Positions 19,801 through 28,471 are shown, counted from the stretch's first letter. The stretch: 64,000 nucleotides of DNA from DASZIT01 sp963819695 (GCA_963819695.1 CAWFXD010000001.1:2259345-2323344); one strand, 5' to 3'. The notes: generated by a model not told the origin, from the letters alone. Numbers and translations: made by a program.

Positions 19801-20775
19801 CCTCACCCCGGGGACCGTGTACACCTTCACGGTGACCGACACCAACGGCATCGGCACTAGACGGGGTGTCGGCCCCCTCCAACGCGATCACCGCGCCGCA
19901 ACGGCCCGGTGCACCCGCCGTCGGGTCACCGCCACCCCGAGGGAACGCCACGGCCGTCGGTGAACTGGACGGCACCGGCGTCGAACGGGGGTTCGGCCAT
20001 CACCGGCTACGTGGTCACCCCCTACATCGGCCGCGGCCCAAAACGGCCCAGACCTTCGTCTCGACGGCCACCACCGAGACGGCCACCGGTCTGACCAACG
20101 GGACGGCGTACACCTTCGCGGTGGCCGCCATCAACGGCGTCGGGACCGGGGCCCAGTTCGGCCCCCTCCGGCTCGGTCACCCCGGCGACGGTGCCCGGCG
20201 CTGCCCACCGGCGGTTACCGCCAGGGCGGGCCTCCTGTCCGCCACGGTCAGCTGGACGGCTCCGGCCTCGGACGGGGGTTCAGCCATCACCGGGTACGTG
20301 GTCACCCCCTACATCGGCGGCATCGCCCAGACGGCTCAGACCTTCAACTCGAACGGCCACCACCGAGACGGTGACCGGTCTGCTCATCGGGACCACGTAC
20401 ACCTTCAAGGTGGCGGCCATAAACGCCATGGGGACTGGGGACCAGTCGGCGGCTTCCGGCTCGATAACCACGCCGACAGTGCCGAATGCTCCAACCATCG
20501 GTACCGCAACAAGGGGGGCCTCCGGGTCGCACAATGCATCAGTCACCTTCACGGCCCCGGGCAACAACGGCGGGTCGCCGATCCTCAGCTACACAGTGAC
20601 CGCCACCGACTCGACCAATGGATCAAGGGGTGGGCAGACCGCATCCGGAGGGGCGAGTCCCATCACCGTCAATGGGTTGACGGCTGGTGATAACTACACC
20701 TTCAAGGTGACGGCCACCAACGCCGTCGGCACCGGAGCTGCTTCGGGTTCGTCCAACTCCATCACCGCCCGGTAG
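16819..20775 (+). CDS. PilX-like minor pilin fused to fibronectin type III repeats (many frameshifts)
   Basis: After a short hydrophilic start the reconstructed frame gives a single N-terminal membrane helix (TAIVAVLAFSVVATLIGAVI), as in PilX-type pilins, then a domain with GFLNNVWWSNYESYS, VACGPVYFGPNDYLFGPVYT, ADPNCLFVDNTHGMNG and NGVVFVENATPAQTQ, and a beta-helical-looking part (ELTIGTANNVIIDGNITYAD). From about 19350 to the stop there are five or six Fn3 domains with VNWTAPxSNGGSxITGYxV and TYTFKVxAxNAxGTG motifs; the last two read through in one frame from about 20375. Total length would be about 1,300 residues. The start could be ATG 16819 (overlapping the previous stop) or ATG 16832. 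A pilus-borne adhesin is likely. Confidence 0.68.
19986..20317 (+). repeat. 45-nt near-identical direct repeat in Fn3 coding sequence
   Basis: The segments 19986-20030 and 20273-20317 are almost identical and encode GSAITGYVVTPYIG in adjacent Fn3 domains. They start 287 nt apart, one short of 96 codons, so the phase between two copies of the same motif is broken by net single-base changes. The repeat reflects recent Fn3 domain duplication. Confidence 0.7.
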
Positions 20776-20882
20776 GGCGGGCAGGGGGGCGGGGTGCACA
20801 GGGACCCAGAGTCGGATTGAGGTACCCCTGCATGTGGCGTACGTGGCCACTGCATGCGGTGCGATTCCTCCCCGCCGGCCAG

Positions 20883-20888
20883 TATCCT
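20883..20888 (+). promoter_or_regulatory. -10 element of a leaderless typA promoter
   Basis: TATCCT ends 9 nt before the typA ATG, so transcription would start at or next to the start codon. No Shine-Dalgarno precedes the ATG. A weak inverted repeat lies further upstream. Confidence 0.5.
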
Positions 20889-20897
20889 TGGTTCCTT

Positions 20898-22733
20898 ATG
20901 CCTCTGCAGACCCGTGACGACATCCGCAACGTGGCCATCGTGGCCCACGTCGACCATGGGAAGACGACGCTGGTCGACGCCATGCTCTGGCAGTCGGGGG
21001 CCTTCCGGGCCAATCAGTCGGTCAACGAGCGGGTGATGGACTCCGGTGACCTGGAGCGGGAGAAGGGCATCACCATCCTGGCCAAGAACACCGCGGTGCT
21101 CCACGGCGGGGTGAAGATCAACATCATCGACACCCCCGGCCACGCCGACTTCGGGGGCGAGGTGGAGAGGGGCCTCACCATGGTCGACGGGGTCCTCCTG
21201 CTGGTCGACGCCTCCGAGGGACCCCTGCCCCAGACCCGGTTCGTGCTCCGCAAGGCCCTCCAGGCCCGGTTGCCGGTGGTGCTGGTGGTCAACAAGGTGG
21301 ACCGGCCCGACGCCCGGATCGACGAGGTGGTCCACGAGGTGGAGGAGCTGTTCCTCGACCTCGACGCCGACGAGCACCAGATCGACTTCCCCATCCTCTA
21401 CTCCAATGCCCGGGCCGGGTGGGCGGCCACCGAGCGGGGGGTGGAGGGCACCGACCTCGAGCCGTTGTTCCAGGCCATCCTGGACAGCATCCCGGCACCC
21501 GAGTACGACCCGGACGCCCCGTTGCAGGCCATCGTCTCCAACCTCGACGCCTCCCCCTACCTCGGGCGCCTGGCCATCTGCCGCATCCGCAACGGGGTGC
21601 TCCACAAGGGCTCCACGGTGGCCTGGTGCAAGCTGGACGGGACCATCGAGCGGACCAAGATCACCGAGCTCTACATCACCGACGCGCTGGACCGGGTCGA
21701 CGCCGCCGAGGCCGGACCCGGCGAGATCGCCGCGGTGGCGGGCATGGCCGAGATCACCATCGGCGAGACCCTCGCCGACCCCGACGACCCGAGGCCGCTC
21801 CCGGTGATCACGGTGGACGAGCCCAGCCTGTCCATGACCATCGGGATCAACACCTCGCCGCTGGCCGGCGCCGACGGCTCGAAGCTCACCGCCCGCCAGA
21901 TCCTCAACCGCCTGGAGGCCGAGCTGGTCGGGAACGTGTCCCTGCGGGTCCTCTCGACCGAGCGGCCCGACACCTGGGAGGTCCAGGGCCGGGGCGAGCT
22001 CCAGCTGGCGGTGCTGGTGGAGACCATGCGGCGAGAGGGGTTCGAGATGACCGTCGGGAAGCCCCAGGTGGTCACCCGGGAGATCGACGGCAAGGTCCAC
22101 GAGCCCATGGAGCGGGTGGCCATCGACGTCCCCGACGACTACCTGGGGGTGGTCACCCAGTTGATGGCCCTCCGGAAGGGCACCCTGGTCGAAATGGTCA
22201 ACCACGGCACCGGGTGGGTCCGCATGGACTACCGGACCCCCGCCCGCGGCCTGGTCGGCTTCCGGACCGAGTTCATGACCGAGACCCGGGGCACCGGCAT
22301 GCTCCATCACGTCTTCGACGGCTGGGAGCCGTGGCACGGCGAGCTCAAGACCAAGCGGAACGGCTCGATGGTGGCCGACCGTCGGGGGATGACCACCGGC
22401 TACACGTTGATGAGCCTGCAGGAGCGGGGCATGCTGCTGGTCGGTCCGGTCACCGAGGTGTACGAGGGCATGGTCATCGGCGAGAACGCCCGGGACGAGG
22501 AGATGGACGTCAACCCGATCAAGGAGAAGAAGCTCACCAACGTGCGGTCGGCCACCGCCGACGAGGCCATCCGCCTGACTCCCCCGTTGTTGCTCTCCTT
22601 AGAGCAGGCGTTGGAGTTCATCGCCGACGACGAGTGCGTCGAGGTGACCCCGAAGGCGGTGCGACTCCGGAAGGTCATCCTCGACCAGGCGGTCCGCGGC
22701 CGGCTGCGCAGCCGGGCCCGCAACCCGAAGTAG
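20898..22733 (+). CDS. typA: Ribosome-associated GTPase TypA/BipA
   Basis: This translational GTPase acts on the ribosome in 50S assembly and stress or cold adaptation. The 611 residues show the G domain with AHVDHGKTTLVDAML (P-loop), GITILAKN (switch I), DTPGHADFGGEVER (switch II) and NKVDRPDAR (G4), then EF-Tu-like domain II, EF-G domains III and V (GRGELQLAVLVETMRREGFE) and the TypA-specific C-terminal domain (GMLLVGPVTEVYEGMVIGE). The ATG at 20898 is chosen because the GTPase homology begins eleven residues later and a -10 box sits 9 nt upstream; an upstream ATG at 20817 would add unlike sequence running into the pilin operon spacer. The gene is intact, unlike its upstream neighbour. Confidence 0.97.
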   Translation: MPLQTRDDIRNVAIVAHVDHGKTTLVDAMLWQSGAFRANQSVNERVMDSGDLEREKGITILAKNTAVLHGGVKINIIDTPGHADFGGEVERGLTMVDGVLLLVDASEGPLPQTRFVLRKALQARLPVVLVVNKVDRPDARIDEVVHEVEELFLDLDADEHQIDFPILYSNARAGWAATERGVEGTDLEPLFQAILDSIPAPEYDPDAPLQAIVSNLDASPYLGRLAICRIRNGVLHKGSTVAWCKLDGTIERTKITELYITDALDRVDAAEAGPGEIAAVAGMAEITIGETLADPDDPRPLPVITVDEPSLSMTIGINTSPLAGADGSKLTARQILNRLEAELVGNVSLRVLSTERPDTWEVQGRGELQLAVLVETMRREGFEMTVGKPQVVTREIDGKVHEPMERVAIDVPDDYLGVVTQLMALRKGTLVEMVNHGTGWVRMDYRTPARGLVGFRTEFMTETRGTGMLHHVFDGWEPWHGELKTKRNGSMVADRRGMTTGYTLMSLQERGMLLVGPVTEVYEGMVIGENARDEEMDVNPIKEKKLTNVRSATADEAIRLTPPLLLSLEQALEFIADDECVEVTPKAVRLRKVILDQAVRGRLRSRARNPK

Positions 22734-22742
22734 CCGTCCCGG

Positions 22743-22815
22743 CTCCGAGGGGAGGGCTCGAACCTCCAACATCTGGCTCCAAAGGCCAGCGTTCTGCCAA
22801 TTGAACTACCTCGGA
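22743..22815 (-). tRNA. tRNA-Gln(TTG)
   Basis: A complete cloverleaf can be drawn on the minus strand: acceptor TCCGAGG/CCTCGGA, D-arm GTTC-loop-GAAC, anticodon stem CTGGC/GCCAG with loop CTTTGGA (anticodon TTG at 22782-22780), and T-arm GGAGG/CCTCC around TTCGAGC. The discriminator is G and CCA is not encoded. The U1-A72 pair is typical of tRNA-Gln. Confidence 0.95.
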
Positions 22816-22931
22816 ATGGCCCGCCCGACGGCGAGAAGGAAGTCGCTCCAGGTTAGGCGATGGTGGCTGTAAACCCGCGCCGATCGGCGCGTCGAGCGAG
22901 GTCCTGCCGCCGGATCCGGGGATTGCGCCGG

Positions 22932-22937
22932 TAGGCT
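22932..22937 (+). promoter_or_regulatory. -10 element of a leaderless response-regulator promoter
   Basis: TAGGCT lies 9 nt before the ATG at 22947, with no ribosome binding site between them. Confidence 0.5.
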
Positions 22938-22946
22938 CCGTCCCTG

Positions 22947-23618
22947 ATGAGGGTGCTGGTGGTCGATGACGATCCCGCGGTCAGCGGGGCGCTGCACCGG
23001 GCCTTGCGGCTCGAGGGCTACGACGTGTCGTTGGCCAACGACGGTCCGCGGGCCCTCGAGGAGATCGCCGTCCGGCCGCCCGACGCGGTCATCCTCGACA
23101 TCGGCTTGCCCACCATCGACGGGCTCGAGGTCTGCCGGCGGCTCCGGGCCGCGGGTGACGACTCCCCGGTCCTGATGCTGACCGCCCGAGACGCGATCAG
23201 CGATCGGGTCCAGGGACTGGATGCCGGGGCCGATGACTACCTGGTCAAGCCGTTCGCCCTGGCTGAACTGCTGGCCCGCCTGCGGGCGCTGCTGCGACGC
23301 CGGAGCGACGACTCCAGCGAGATCCTCCGGTTCGCCGACCTCAGCCTCGACCCGGCCAGCCGGGTCGCCTCCCGGGGTGACCGCGAGTTCACCCTCACCC
23401 GGATCGAGTACGACCTGCTCGAGCTGCTGCTCCGCCATCCCCGGCAGGTCCTGACCCGCGAGGTGATCCTCGACCGGGTGTGGGGCTACACCTTCGACTC
23501 CGGGACCAACTCGCTGGCCGTCTACGTCGGGTACCTGCGCCGGAAGACCGAGGAAGAGGGCGAACCCCGGCTCATCCACACCGCCCGGGGTGTCGGCTAC
23601 GTCCTGCGAGAACCTTGA
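22947..23618 (+). CDS. OmpR/PhoB-family response regulator (MprA-like)
   Basis: A DNA-binding transcription regulator of 223 residues. The receiver domain shows the acidic pair VVDDDPA (5-11), the phospho-acceptor Asp in ILDIGLPTIDG, the conserved Thr in LMLTARD and Lys in DYLVKPFALAEL. The C-terminal winged helix shows FTLTRIEYDLLELLLRHPRQV and the recognition region TNSLAVYVGYLRRK, ending RGVGYVLRE. It overlaps the histidine kinase gene (TTGA), so the two form one operon. The overall sequence resembles actinobacterial MprA/PrrA-type regulators; the signal and targets are not deducible here. Confidence 0.93.
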   Translation: MRVLVVDDDPAVSGALHRALRLEGYDVSLANDGPRALEEIAVRPPDAVILDIGLPTIDGLEVCRRLRAAGDDSPVLMLTARDAISDRVQGLDAGADDYLVKPFALAELLARLRALLRRRSDDSSEILRFADLSLDPASRVASRGDREFTLTRIEYDLLELLLRHPRQVLTREVILDRVWGYTFDSGTNSLAVYVGYLRRKTEEEGEPRLIHTARGVGYVLREP

Positions 23619-25063
23619 CCTTCCGCACCCGCCTGGTGATGGCCGCCACCATCGCGGTGTTGCTGGCGGTGCTCCTGGGATCCATCAGCGCCTATGTAGT
23701 GGCCCACAATTCGTTGGTCGGCTCGATCGACAACACGCTCAACCAGGACGCCCAGTCCATCCTGGTGCAGCAGAGCAACGAACTCAACAACGGGTCGTAC
23801 CTCCAGGTCCCCAACGCCTGCAGCACCTCCACGGTGGGTGAGTGCGAGCAGGTGGTGTATGCAAATGGTGCAACCAGCCCACTCGATCCGCAGGTGCTCC
23901 CCATCAATGATGCGGTCAAACGGGTCGCCGCCTCCGCCGGGAACGGGCCAACCGCGACCCTCTCCGTCACCGTGACCACCAACCGGACCACCACCGCGGT
24001 GCGGCAGACCGTCGTCGCCCTCCCCGGCGGTTGGCATTACCGGGGGAACCAGCGGAGCGACGGGTCGGTGCCCATCGAGCAGACGCCGCCCGACGGCGGG
24101 GCGCTGCAGGTGACGTTGCCGCTCACCGGGGTGAACCAGGAGCTGAGCCACCTCGCCATCGTGCTGTGGATCATCGCCTTCCTGGGTGTGGCCCTGGCCA
24201 TCCTGCTCGGCCTGGCCGTCGGTCGGGCCGTCCTCGGGCCGCTCAACAGCCTCACCTTCACCATCGAGGAGTTGGCCGAGAGCACCGACGTCTCCCGGAG
24301 ACTGGATCCCGGCGGAATGGACGAGCTCGGTCGGCTGAGACGGGCCTTCAACCGGCTGCTGGCGGCCCTCGACTCTTCCCGCGACTCGCAACGGCAGCTG
24401 GTGCTCGACGCCTCCCACGAGCTCCGGACGCCGCTGACCAGCCTCCGGACCAACATGGAGGTGGCGCGCCGGATGGAAGAGCTGGAGCCGGCCGAACGCG
24501 AGGTGCTGATCGGCGACGTCCTGACCCAGCTCGACGAGCTCACCACCGTGGTCGCCGACCTGGCTGAGCTGGCCCGGGGCGAGCAACCACCGACGACGAC
24601 CGAACCGGTCGCCCTCCATGAAGTGGTCGGGGAAGCCGTGAGCGTGGCCACCACCCACGGGCGAAGCCGGAACGTTACCTTCGCCGCCTTCGTCGCCCCG
24701 ACCTGGGTGATGGGCTCGAGGCCGCGCATCGAGCGGGCGGTGGGCAACCTGCTCGACAACGCGCTCAAGTGGAGCCCGGACGGAGGCTCGGTGGAGATCA
24801 GCTGCTCGGGGGGGACGGTGATCGTCCGGGACCATGGCCCCGGGATCGAGGATGCCGATCTGGATCACCTGTTCGACCGCTTCTACCGGGCTCCCAATGC
24901 CCGGGGGCTGCCGGGCTCCGGATTGGGTCTGGCCATCGTCGCCCAGGTCGCCCGGGAGGAGGGAGGATCGGTGGCCGCCCAGCAGGCACCGGGGGGCGGC
25001 GCCCTGTTCCGGTTCACGCTTCCCGAGATCGCCCCTCCCGAGACGCCGGGGGACGACGGGTAG
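23615..25063 (+). CDS. Membrane sensor histidine kinase (MprB-like)
   Basis: This 482-residue inner-membrane kinase partners the regulator just upstream. Order: N-terminal membrane helix (LVMAATIAVLLAVLLGSISA), an extracytoplasmic sensor region of about 150 residues, a second helix (LAIVLWIIAFLGVALAILLG), a HAMP linker, the HisKA dimerisation motif DASHELRTPLTSLRTNME with the phospho-His, and the HATPase with NLLDNALKWSP, DHGPGIEDADL, FDRFYR and GSGLGLAIV. The start is a TTG whose last two bases overlap the stop of the regulator; a GTG or ATG seven to eight codons in is an alternative. No sign of damage. Confidence 0.92.
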   Translation: MTFRTRLVMAATIAVLLAVLLGSISAYVVAHNSLVGSIDNTLNQDAQSILVQQSNELNNGSYLQVPNACSTSTVGECEQVVYANGATSPLDPQVLPINDAVKRVAASAGNGPTATLSVTVTTNRTTTAVRQTVVALPGGWHYRGNQRSDGSVPIEQTPPDGGALQVTLPLTGVNQELSHLAIVLWIIAFLGVALAILLGLAVGRAVLGPLNSLTFTIEELAESTDVSRRLDPGGMDELGRLRRAFNRLLAALDSSRDSQRQLVLDASHELRTPLTSLRTNMEVARRMEELEPAEREVLIGDVLTQLDELTTVVADLAELARGEQPPTTTEPVALHEVVGEAVSVATTHGRSRNVTFAAFVAPTWVMGSRPRIERAVGNLLDNALKWSPDGGSVEISCSGGTVIVRDHGPGIEDADLDHLFDRFYRAPNARGLPGSGLGLAIVAQVAREEGGSVAAQQAPGGGALFRFTLPEIAPPETPGDDG

Positions 25064-25114
25064 CCACCTGGGCTTTCGCGACCTTCCCACATGGCGCCGG
25101 GCGTCCCGGGCGGC

Positions 25115-25120
25115 TAGCCT
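25115..25120 (+). promoter_or_regulatory. -10 element of a leaderless bS22 promoter
   Basis: TAGCCT ends 10 nt before the ATG of the bS22 gene. Confidence 0.45.
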
Positions 25121-25130
25121 GCCGCACGAC

Positions 25131-25229
25131 ATGGGATCACTGATCAAGAAGCGCCGTAAGCGCATGCGCAAGAAGAAGCACAAGAAGATGTTGAAGGCCA
25201 CCCGCTGGCAGCGCCGGGCGGGTAAGTAG
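25131..25229 (+). CDS. 30S ribosomal protein bS22 (AURKAIP1/COX24-type small basic protein)
   Basis: A 32-residue, extremely basic protein beginning MGSLIKKRRKRMRKKKHKKM and ending in TRWQRRAGK. It matches the actinobacterial small ribosomal protein described in Mycobacterium smegmatis 70S structures (bS22), whose family begins MGSVIKKRRKRM. It is predicted to bind 16S rRNA in the small subunit. It is short enough to be skipped by most gene finders. It stands alone between the sensor kinase gene and a convergent amidohydrolase gene and has its own putative leaderless promoter. Confidence 0.9.
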   Translation: MGSLIKKRRKRMRKKKHKKMLKATRWQRRAGK

Positions 25230-25232
25230 CTC

Positions 25233-26369
25233 TCAGCTCCCCAGCAGCTCGATTAGGTTGCCGCCAAAGAATCCCGGTGCGTCCTCGGGCGTGCTGCCGG
25301 CTCTCGCATAATCCTCGACCGGGGTGGCGGATCCCTCCGAGTGGGGGTAGTCGCTGCAACACATGAACAGGTCGCCCGACTTGGCCATCAGCCGGGACGG
25401 CTGCTCGTAGGAGAACGACGAGACCCGCACCTGGCGCTGGAAGTACTGGCTGGGGCGCAGCTTCAGCTCGGTTGGCGACTGCCCGTTGAGGGCGGAGGTG
25501 AAGTCCCAGCCGCCATCCAGCATCATCAGATACTGGGGCACCCAGATCGATGAGAGCTCGACGATCCCGATCCGCAGCTCGGGATGGCGGTCGAGGACAC
25601 CGTTGACGATCAGGTCGGTCACCGCCACCGCGGGTGGAACCCACAGGAAGATCGACTCGAGGGTGGGAACGAAGGCATCGGCGGCATCGGTGTAGAAGGC
25701 GTCGTCGAAGATGCGCGGCTGATCGGCGACGTGGAACACCGGGGTCACGCCATGGTGGATGAACGCCGACCAGAGGCGGTCGTGGTCGGGGTGGGAAAGG
25801 GGGTGCCCGTCGACCGCCGCCGGGGCGATCATCCCGAGGTGGACACCGGCGGCGGCCAACTCCGAGAGCTGGTTCTCCAGCCACCCGGGATCCCGGAGCG
25901 TCAGGTGGGCAACCGGATGGAGTCGACCGCCACCGTCGTCCGCCACCGCCGCGCACCATCGGTTCCAGGCGGCCATGTTGGCGGTGAGGGCCGGGAGGGA
26001 GCCCGAGAGCCGGCGTTCCCACAAGAGCCCGAAGTTGGGGAACAGCACCGCTTCATCCAGGCCCATCACCCCCAGCTGTCCGACTCGGGCCGAAGCATCC
26101 CAATACGCCGGCGGGAGCATCTCGTCATACGAATACTCGGGCGGCAGTTGTTGCCGGCACCGCTGGCGATTCCGGCCCAGCGCCCGGGTGTCCCCCGGCA
26201 CCTGCACGTCGGCCAGGCTCAGCGGTTCCCCCCGCCAGGTGAGCCAGGGGTAGCCGAGCTCGTCGTCGATGATGGCCAGGGCTTCGTCGCGTCGGGACGG
26301 GTCGATGTGATCGGCCCACAGCGTGCGGGTCTCGAACAGGTGCTGATCGGAGTCGAAGACCGCCGTCAC
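25233..26369 (-). CDS. Amidohydrolase-family (amidohydrolase_2) metal-dependent hydrolase
   Basis: A predicted TIM-barrel hydrolase or decarboxylase of 378 residues. The opening FDSDQHLFE gives the first metal-ligand segment in place of the common DxHxH. Later come HLTLRDPGWLENQL, DRLWSAFIHHGVTPVFHV with candidate His ligands, GVLDRHPELRIGIVELSSIWVP and the C-terminal CCSDYPHSEGSATP with the conserved Asp. The family includes 2-amino-3-carboxymuconate semialdehyde decarboxylase-like enzymes, and many actinobacterial paralogues have unknown substrates. I chose the GTG at 26369, right before the homology; a start at 26483 would overlap rpiA. It stops 4 bases from the convergent bS22 gene. Confidence 0.8.
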   Translation of the reverse strand: MTAVFDSDQHLFETRTLWADHIDPSRRDEALAIIDDELGYPWLTWRGEPLSLADVQVPGDTRALGRNRQRCRQQLPPEYSYDEMLPPAYWDASARVGQLGVMGLDEAVLFPNFGLLWERRLSGSLPALTANMAAWNRWCAAVADDGGGRLHPVAHLTLRDPGWLENQLSELAAAGVHLGMIAPAAVDGHPLSHPDHDRLWSAFIHHGVTPVFHVADQPRIFDDAFYTDAADAFVPTLESIFLWVPPAVAVTDLIVNGVLDRHPELRIGIVELSSIWVPQYLMMLDGGWDFTSALNGQSPTELKLRPSQYFQRQVRVSSFSYEQPSRLMAKSGDLFMCCSDYPHSEGSATPVEDYARAGSTPEDAPGFFGGNLIELLGS

Positions 26370-26448
26370 CGGCCCCAATGTAACTGACGCGCCGGCTCTA
26401 CGGACTCGTCGCCCCGGGAGGCGGGCCACGCCGACGGCAACCGTTTCA

Positions 26449-27096
26449 TCATCGACCCAGCTCGATCCTCTCGACCGACTCACCCCGTCCCACCAGGATG
26501 GTCGCCACCATCTCGGGGGGGAACAAGCCGTGCTCGACGACGCCGGGGGTGGCCTCGAGCCGGGCGGCGAGACGAGCTGGGTCGCCCACCTCGCCGGTGT
26601 AATCGGCGATCACGCCACCGTCGGGGCTCAAGGGAGCATCCCGCCGCCGCACCGCTCCCAACCGTCTGAGCGTCGACTCCAGCCCGAAGGCGAGCAGTTC
26701 CACCGGCACCGGACCGCGGAGCGCGGGGACCGGCTTCCTGGAGTCGGCGATCACCACAAACCGTTCGGCGGTGATGGCCACCAGCTTCTCGCGGGTCAGG
26801 GCCGCCCCACCCCCCTTGACCAGCCACCCCTCCGGGCTGATCTGGTCGGCGCCGTCGACGGCGATGTCCAGCCGGTCGAGGGTGAAGGGCTCCACCGGCA
26901 GTCCGAGCCGCGTCGCCAGCTCGCCGGTGTGGGGCGAGGTGGTCACGCAACGCAGATTCAGCTTCCGGGTGGCCAGAGCGGGCAGAAAATGGGCAACCGT
27001 GGTTCCCGTGCCGAGGCCGACCCGCATCCCGCTTTCGACCAACGCCGCGGCGGCCTCCGCCGCCAGCTGCTTCTCGTGCTCGACGTCGATGGCCAC
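26449..27096 (-). CDS. rpiA: Ribose-5-phosphate isomerase A
   Basis: The enzyme interconverts ribose-5-phosphate and ribulose-5-phosphate in the pentose phosphate pathway. The 215 residues contain RVGLGTGTTVAHFL (25-38), TTSPHTGELA, DGADQISPEGWLVKGGGAALTREKL with the catalytic Asp pair, Lys and Glu, and the C-terminal GVVEHGLFPPEMVATI. The usual DGADE reads DGADQ here; both catalytic Asp residues are kept. It could feed the phosphoketolase encoded 3 kb away, although it is transcribed from the other strand and separated by other genes. Confidence 0.95.
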   Translation of the reverse strand: MAIDVEHEKQLAAEAAAALVESGMRVGLGTGTTVAHFLPALATRKLNLRCVTTSPHTGELATRLGLPVEPFTLDRLDIAVDGADQISPEGWLVKGGGAALTREKLVAITAERFVVIADSRKPVPALRGPVPVELLAFGLESTLRRLGAVRRRDAPLSPDGGVIADYTGEVGDPARLAARLEATPGVVEHGLFPPEMVATILVGRGESVERIELGR

Positions 27097-27390
27097 GGCT
27101 CTTCAGGATGGTCTACGGGGTCCCCCACCTGCAACCGTGTGCACTGCGCCGAGCCGGAACGGGTGACCTAACGGCCTTGGGGGCGGGTTGATGTCCGCCA
27201 CCCGGAGGGGTGGCCTTTCCCTGGGTGGACCTGCCCGCCCGCCCCCGCCGCGAAAGCCGGCGTCGTGGTCACAGCCGACCCGGGGCCGCCCATTGGTGGA
27301 ACATTAGGGTTCTAAGGGTTTCACCCCGCCGGGGGGGATGGCCCGAGAAATCTCGGTGTGAGCACGAGAAACGACTCGAGGAGATGGCGA

Positions 27391-28429
27391 GTGACGGAGA
27401 TGAACGCCTTGCAGGTGACCAGCCACGGCCGGCCCGGAGAGGTCTTGGCCGTGCGCCGCGTCGACCGCCCCGAGCCGGGGCCCGGGGAGGTTCGGGTGAA
27501 GGTGGGTGCCGCCTCGCTGAATTTCAATGACATCGACCGCTGTCGGGGGAAGCTGGTCTCGGTGCCGACCCCCCCACCCTTCACCCTGGGGATGGATGTC
27601 TGCGGGGTGGTCGACCAGGTGGGAGACGGCGCGGCTTCGTGGTTGGGCAGACGGGTGGTCGCCATCACCAAGAACGCGCTCGGCGGTATCGCCGAGTACG
27701 CGCTCGCCGATGCGGTCTCCGTCTTCGATGCCCCCGAGGGTTTCGACGATGCCGAGTCCACCGCCTTCCTGCTGACGTTCCAGGCCTCGCATCTGGCGCT
27801 GTTCCGAAGGGGGCGGCTCCAGGCCGGCGAGACCCTGGTGGTGCACTCCGCGGCCAGCGGCCTCGGCACTGCCGGGATCCAGTTGGGCAAGGCCGCCGGT
27901 GCCCGGGTCATTGCCGTGGCCGGGGGGGCCGAGAAGGGATCGTTGTGCGCCTCGCTCGGAGCCGACCTGGTCATCGACCACACCACCGAGGACTTTGTGG
28001 AAGCGGTGCTGGTGGCGACGGGTGATGTGGGCGCCGAGGTGGTCTACGACCTGGCCGGGGGTGACTTCGTGGAGCGCTCGTGGCGGTGCACCGCGCGGGG
28101 TGGGCGTTACCTGGCGGTGGGATTTGCCGACGATGATGAAAATGGCATGACCGGGAGACCGCTGCGGATGGCCTGTATCGGGAACATCGACATCGTCGGC
28201 GTGATGCTGGCCTGGGTCGACAACGTCGACCCGGGTATGCGGCGTTTCGGATTCAACCCGTTCGGCCGGAGTGTGGCCGACGAGGTCCACGCCGATCTGC
28301 TTCGGTTGGCTGCCGAAGGAAGGATCCGACCCTACGTCGGTCGGCGGATTGCCATGGAAGACGCCGGGGCCGGCGCTCGACGACCACGAGGCCCGGCGAT
28401 CGGTGGGAAGGAGCGTGGTGGAGTTGTGA
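27391..28429 (+). CDS. MDR-family NADPH:quinone oxidoreductase-like enzyme (C-terminal frameshift)
   Basis: A Zn-less medium-chain reductase. It shows the GroES-like start with FTLGMDVCGVVDQVG, then the NADPH-binding Rossmann segment HSAASGLGTAGIQLGKAAGARVIAVAG and GGRYLAVGFADD. Near 28373 one extra G (GCCGGCGCTC instead of GCCGCGCTC) shifts the frame. Restoring it gives the normal family ending DDHEARRSVGRSVVEL with a stop at 28427-28429, immediately before a strong hairpin. Without the correction the protein would run on with unrelated sequence to 28473. The GTG at 27391 follows GAGGAG; an ATG at 27400 is possible. Likely a cytosolic reductase of quinones or enones; substrate unknown. Confidence 0.85.
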
Positions 28430-28471
28430 CCGGTCGAGCGGGGGACCCGGTCCCGCTCCGGAGCGACCGGT
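28429..28471 (+). terminator. Long GC hairpin after the MDR reductase gene
   Basis: ACCGGTCG (28429-28436) pairs with CGACCGGT (28464-28471), and inside it GAGCGGG (28436-28442) pairs with CCCGCTC (28452-28458). The hairpin starts at the restored stop codon of the reductase gene. No U-tract follows. It is probably a terminator and supports the corrected gene end. Confidence 0.6.

Noticed and set aside
13081..20775. True pseudogenes or mobile-element debris in the pilin region
   Set aside because: No transposase, terminal repeats or internal stop accumulation; family-like protein sequence continues seamlessly across each shift, which fits sequence errors better.
20820..20860. Imperfect hairpin upstream of typA as a terminator for the pilin operon
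   Set aside because: The stem is short (4-5 bp blocks with a bulge) and lacks a U-tract; not strong enough to call.
20694..22337. Long open frame of about 550 codons on the minus strand opposite typA
   Set aside because: It is the antisense of an intact typA, is rich in His/Gly/Val/Pro as expected for antisense of GC-rich genes, and has no recognisable motif.
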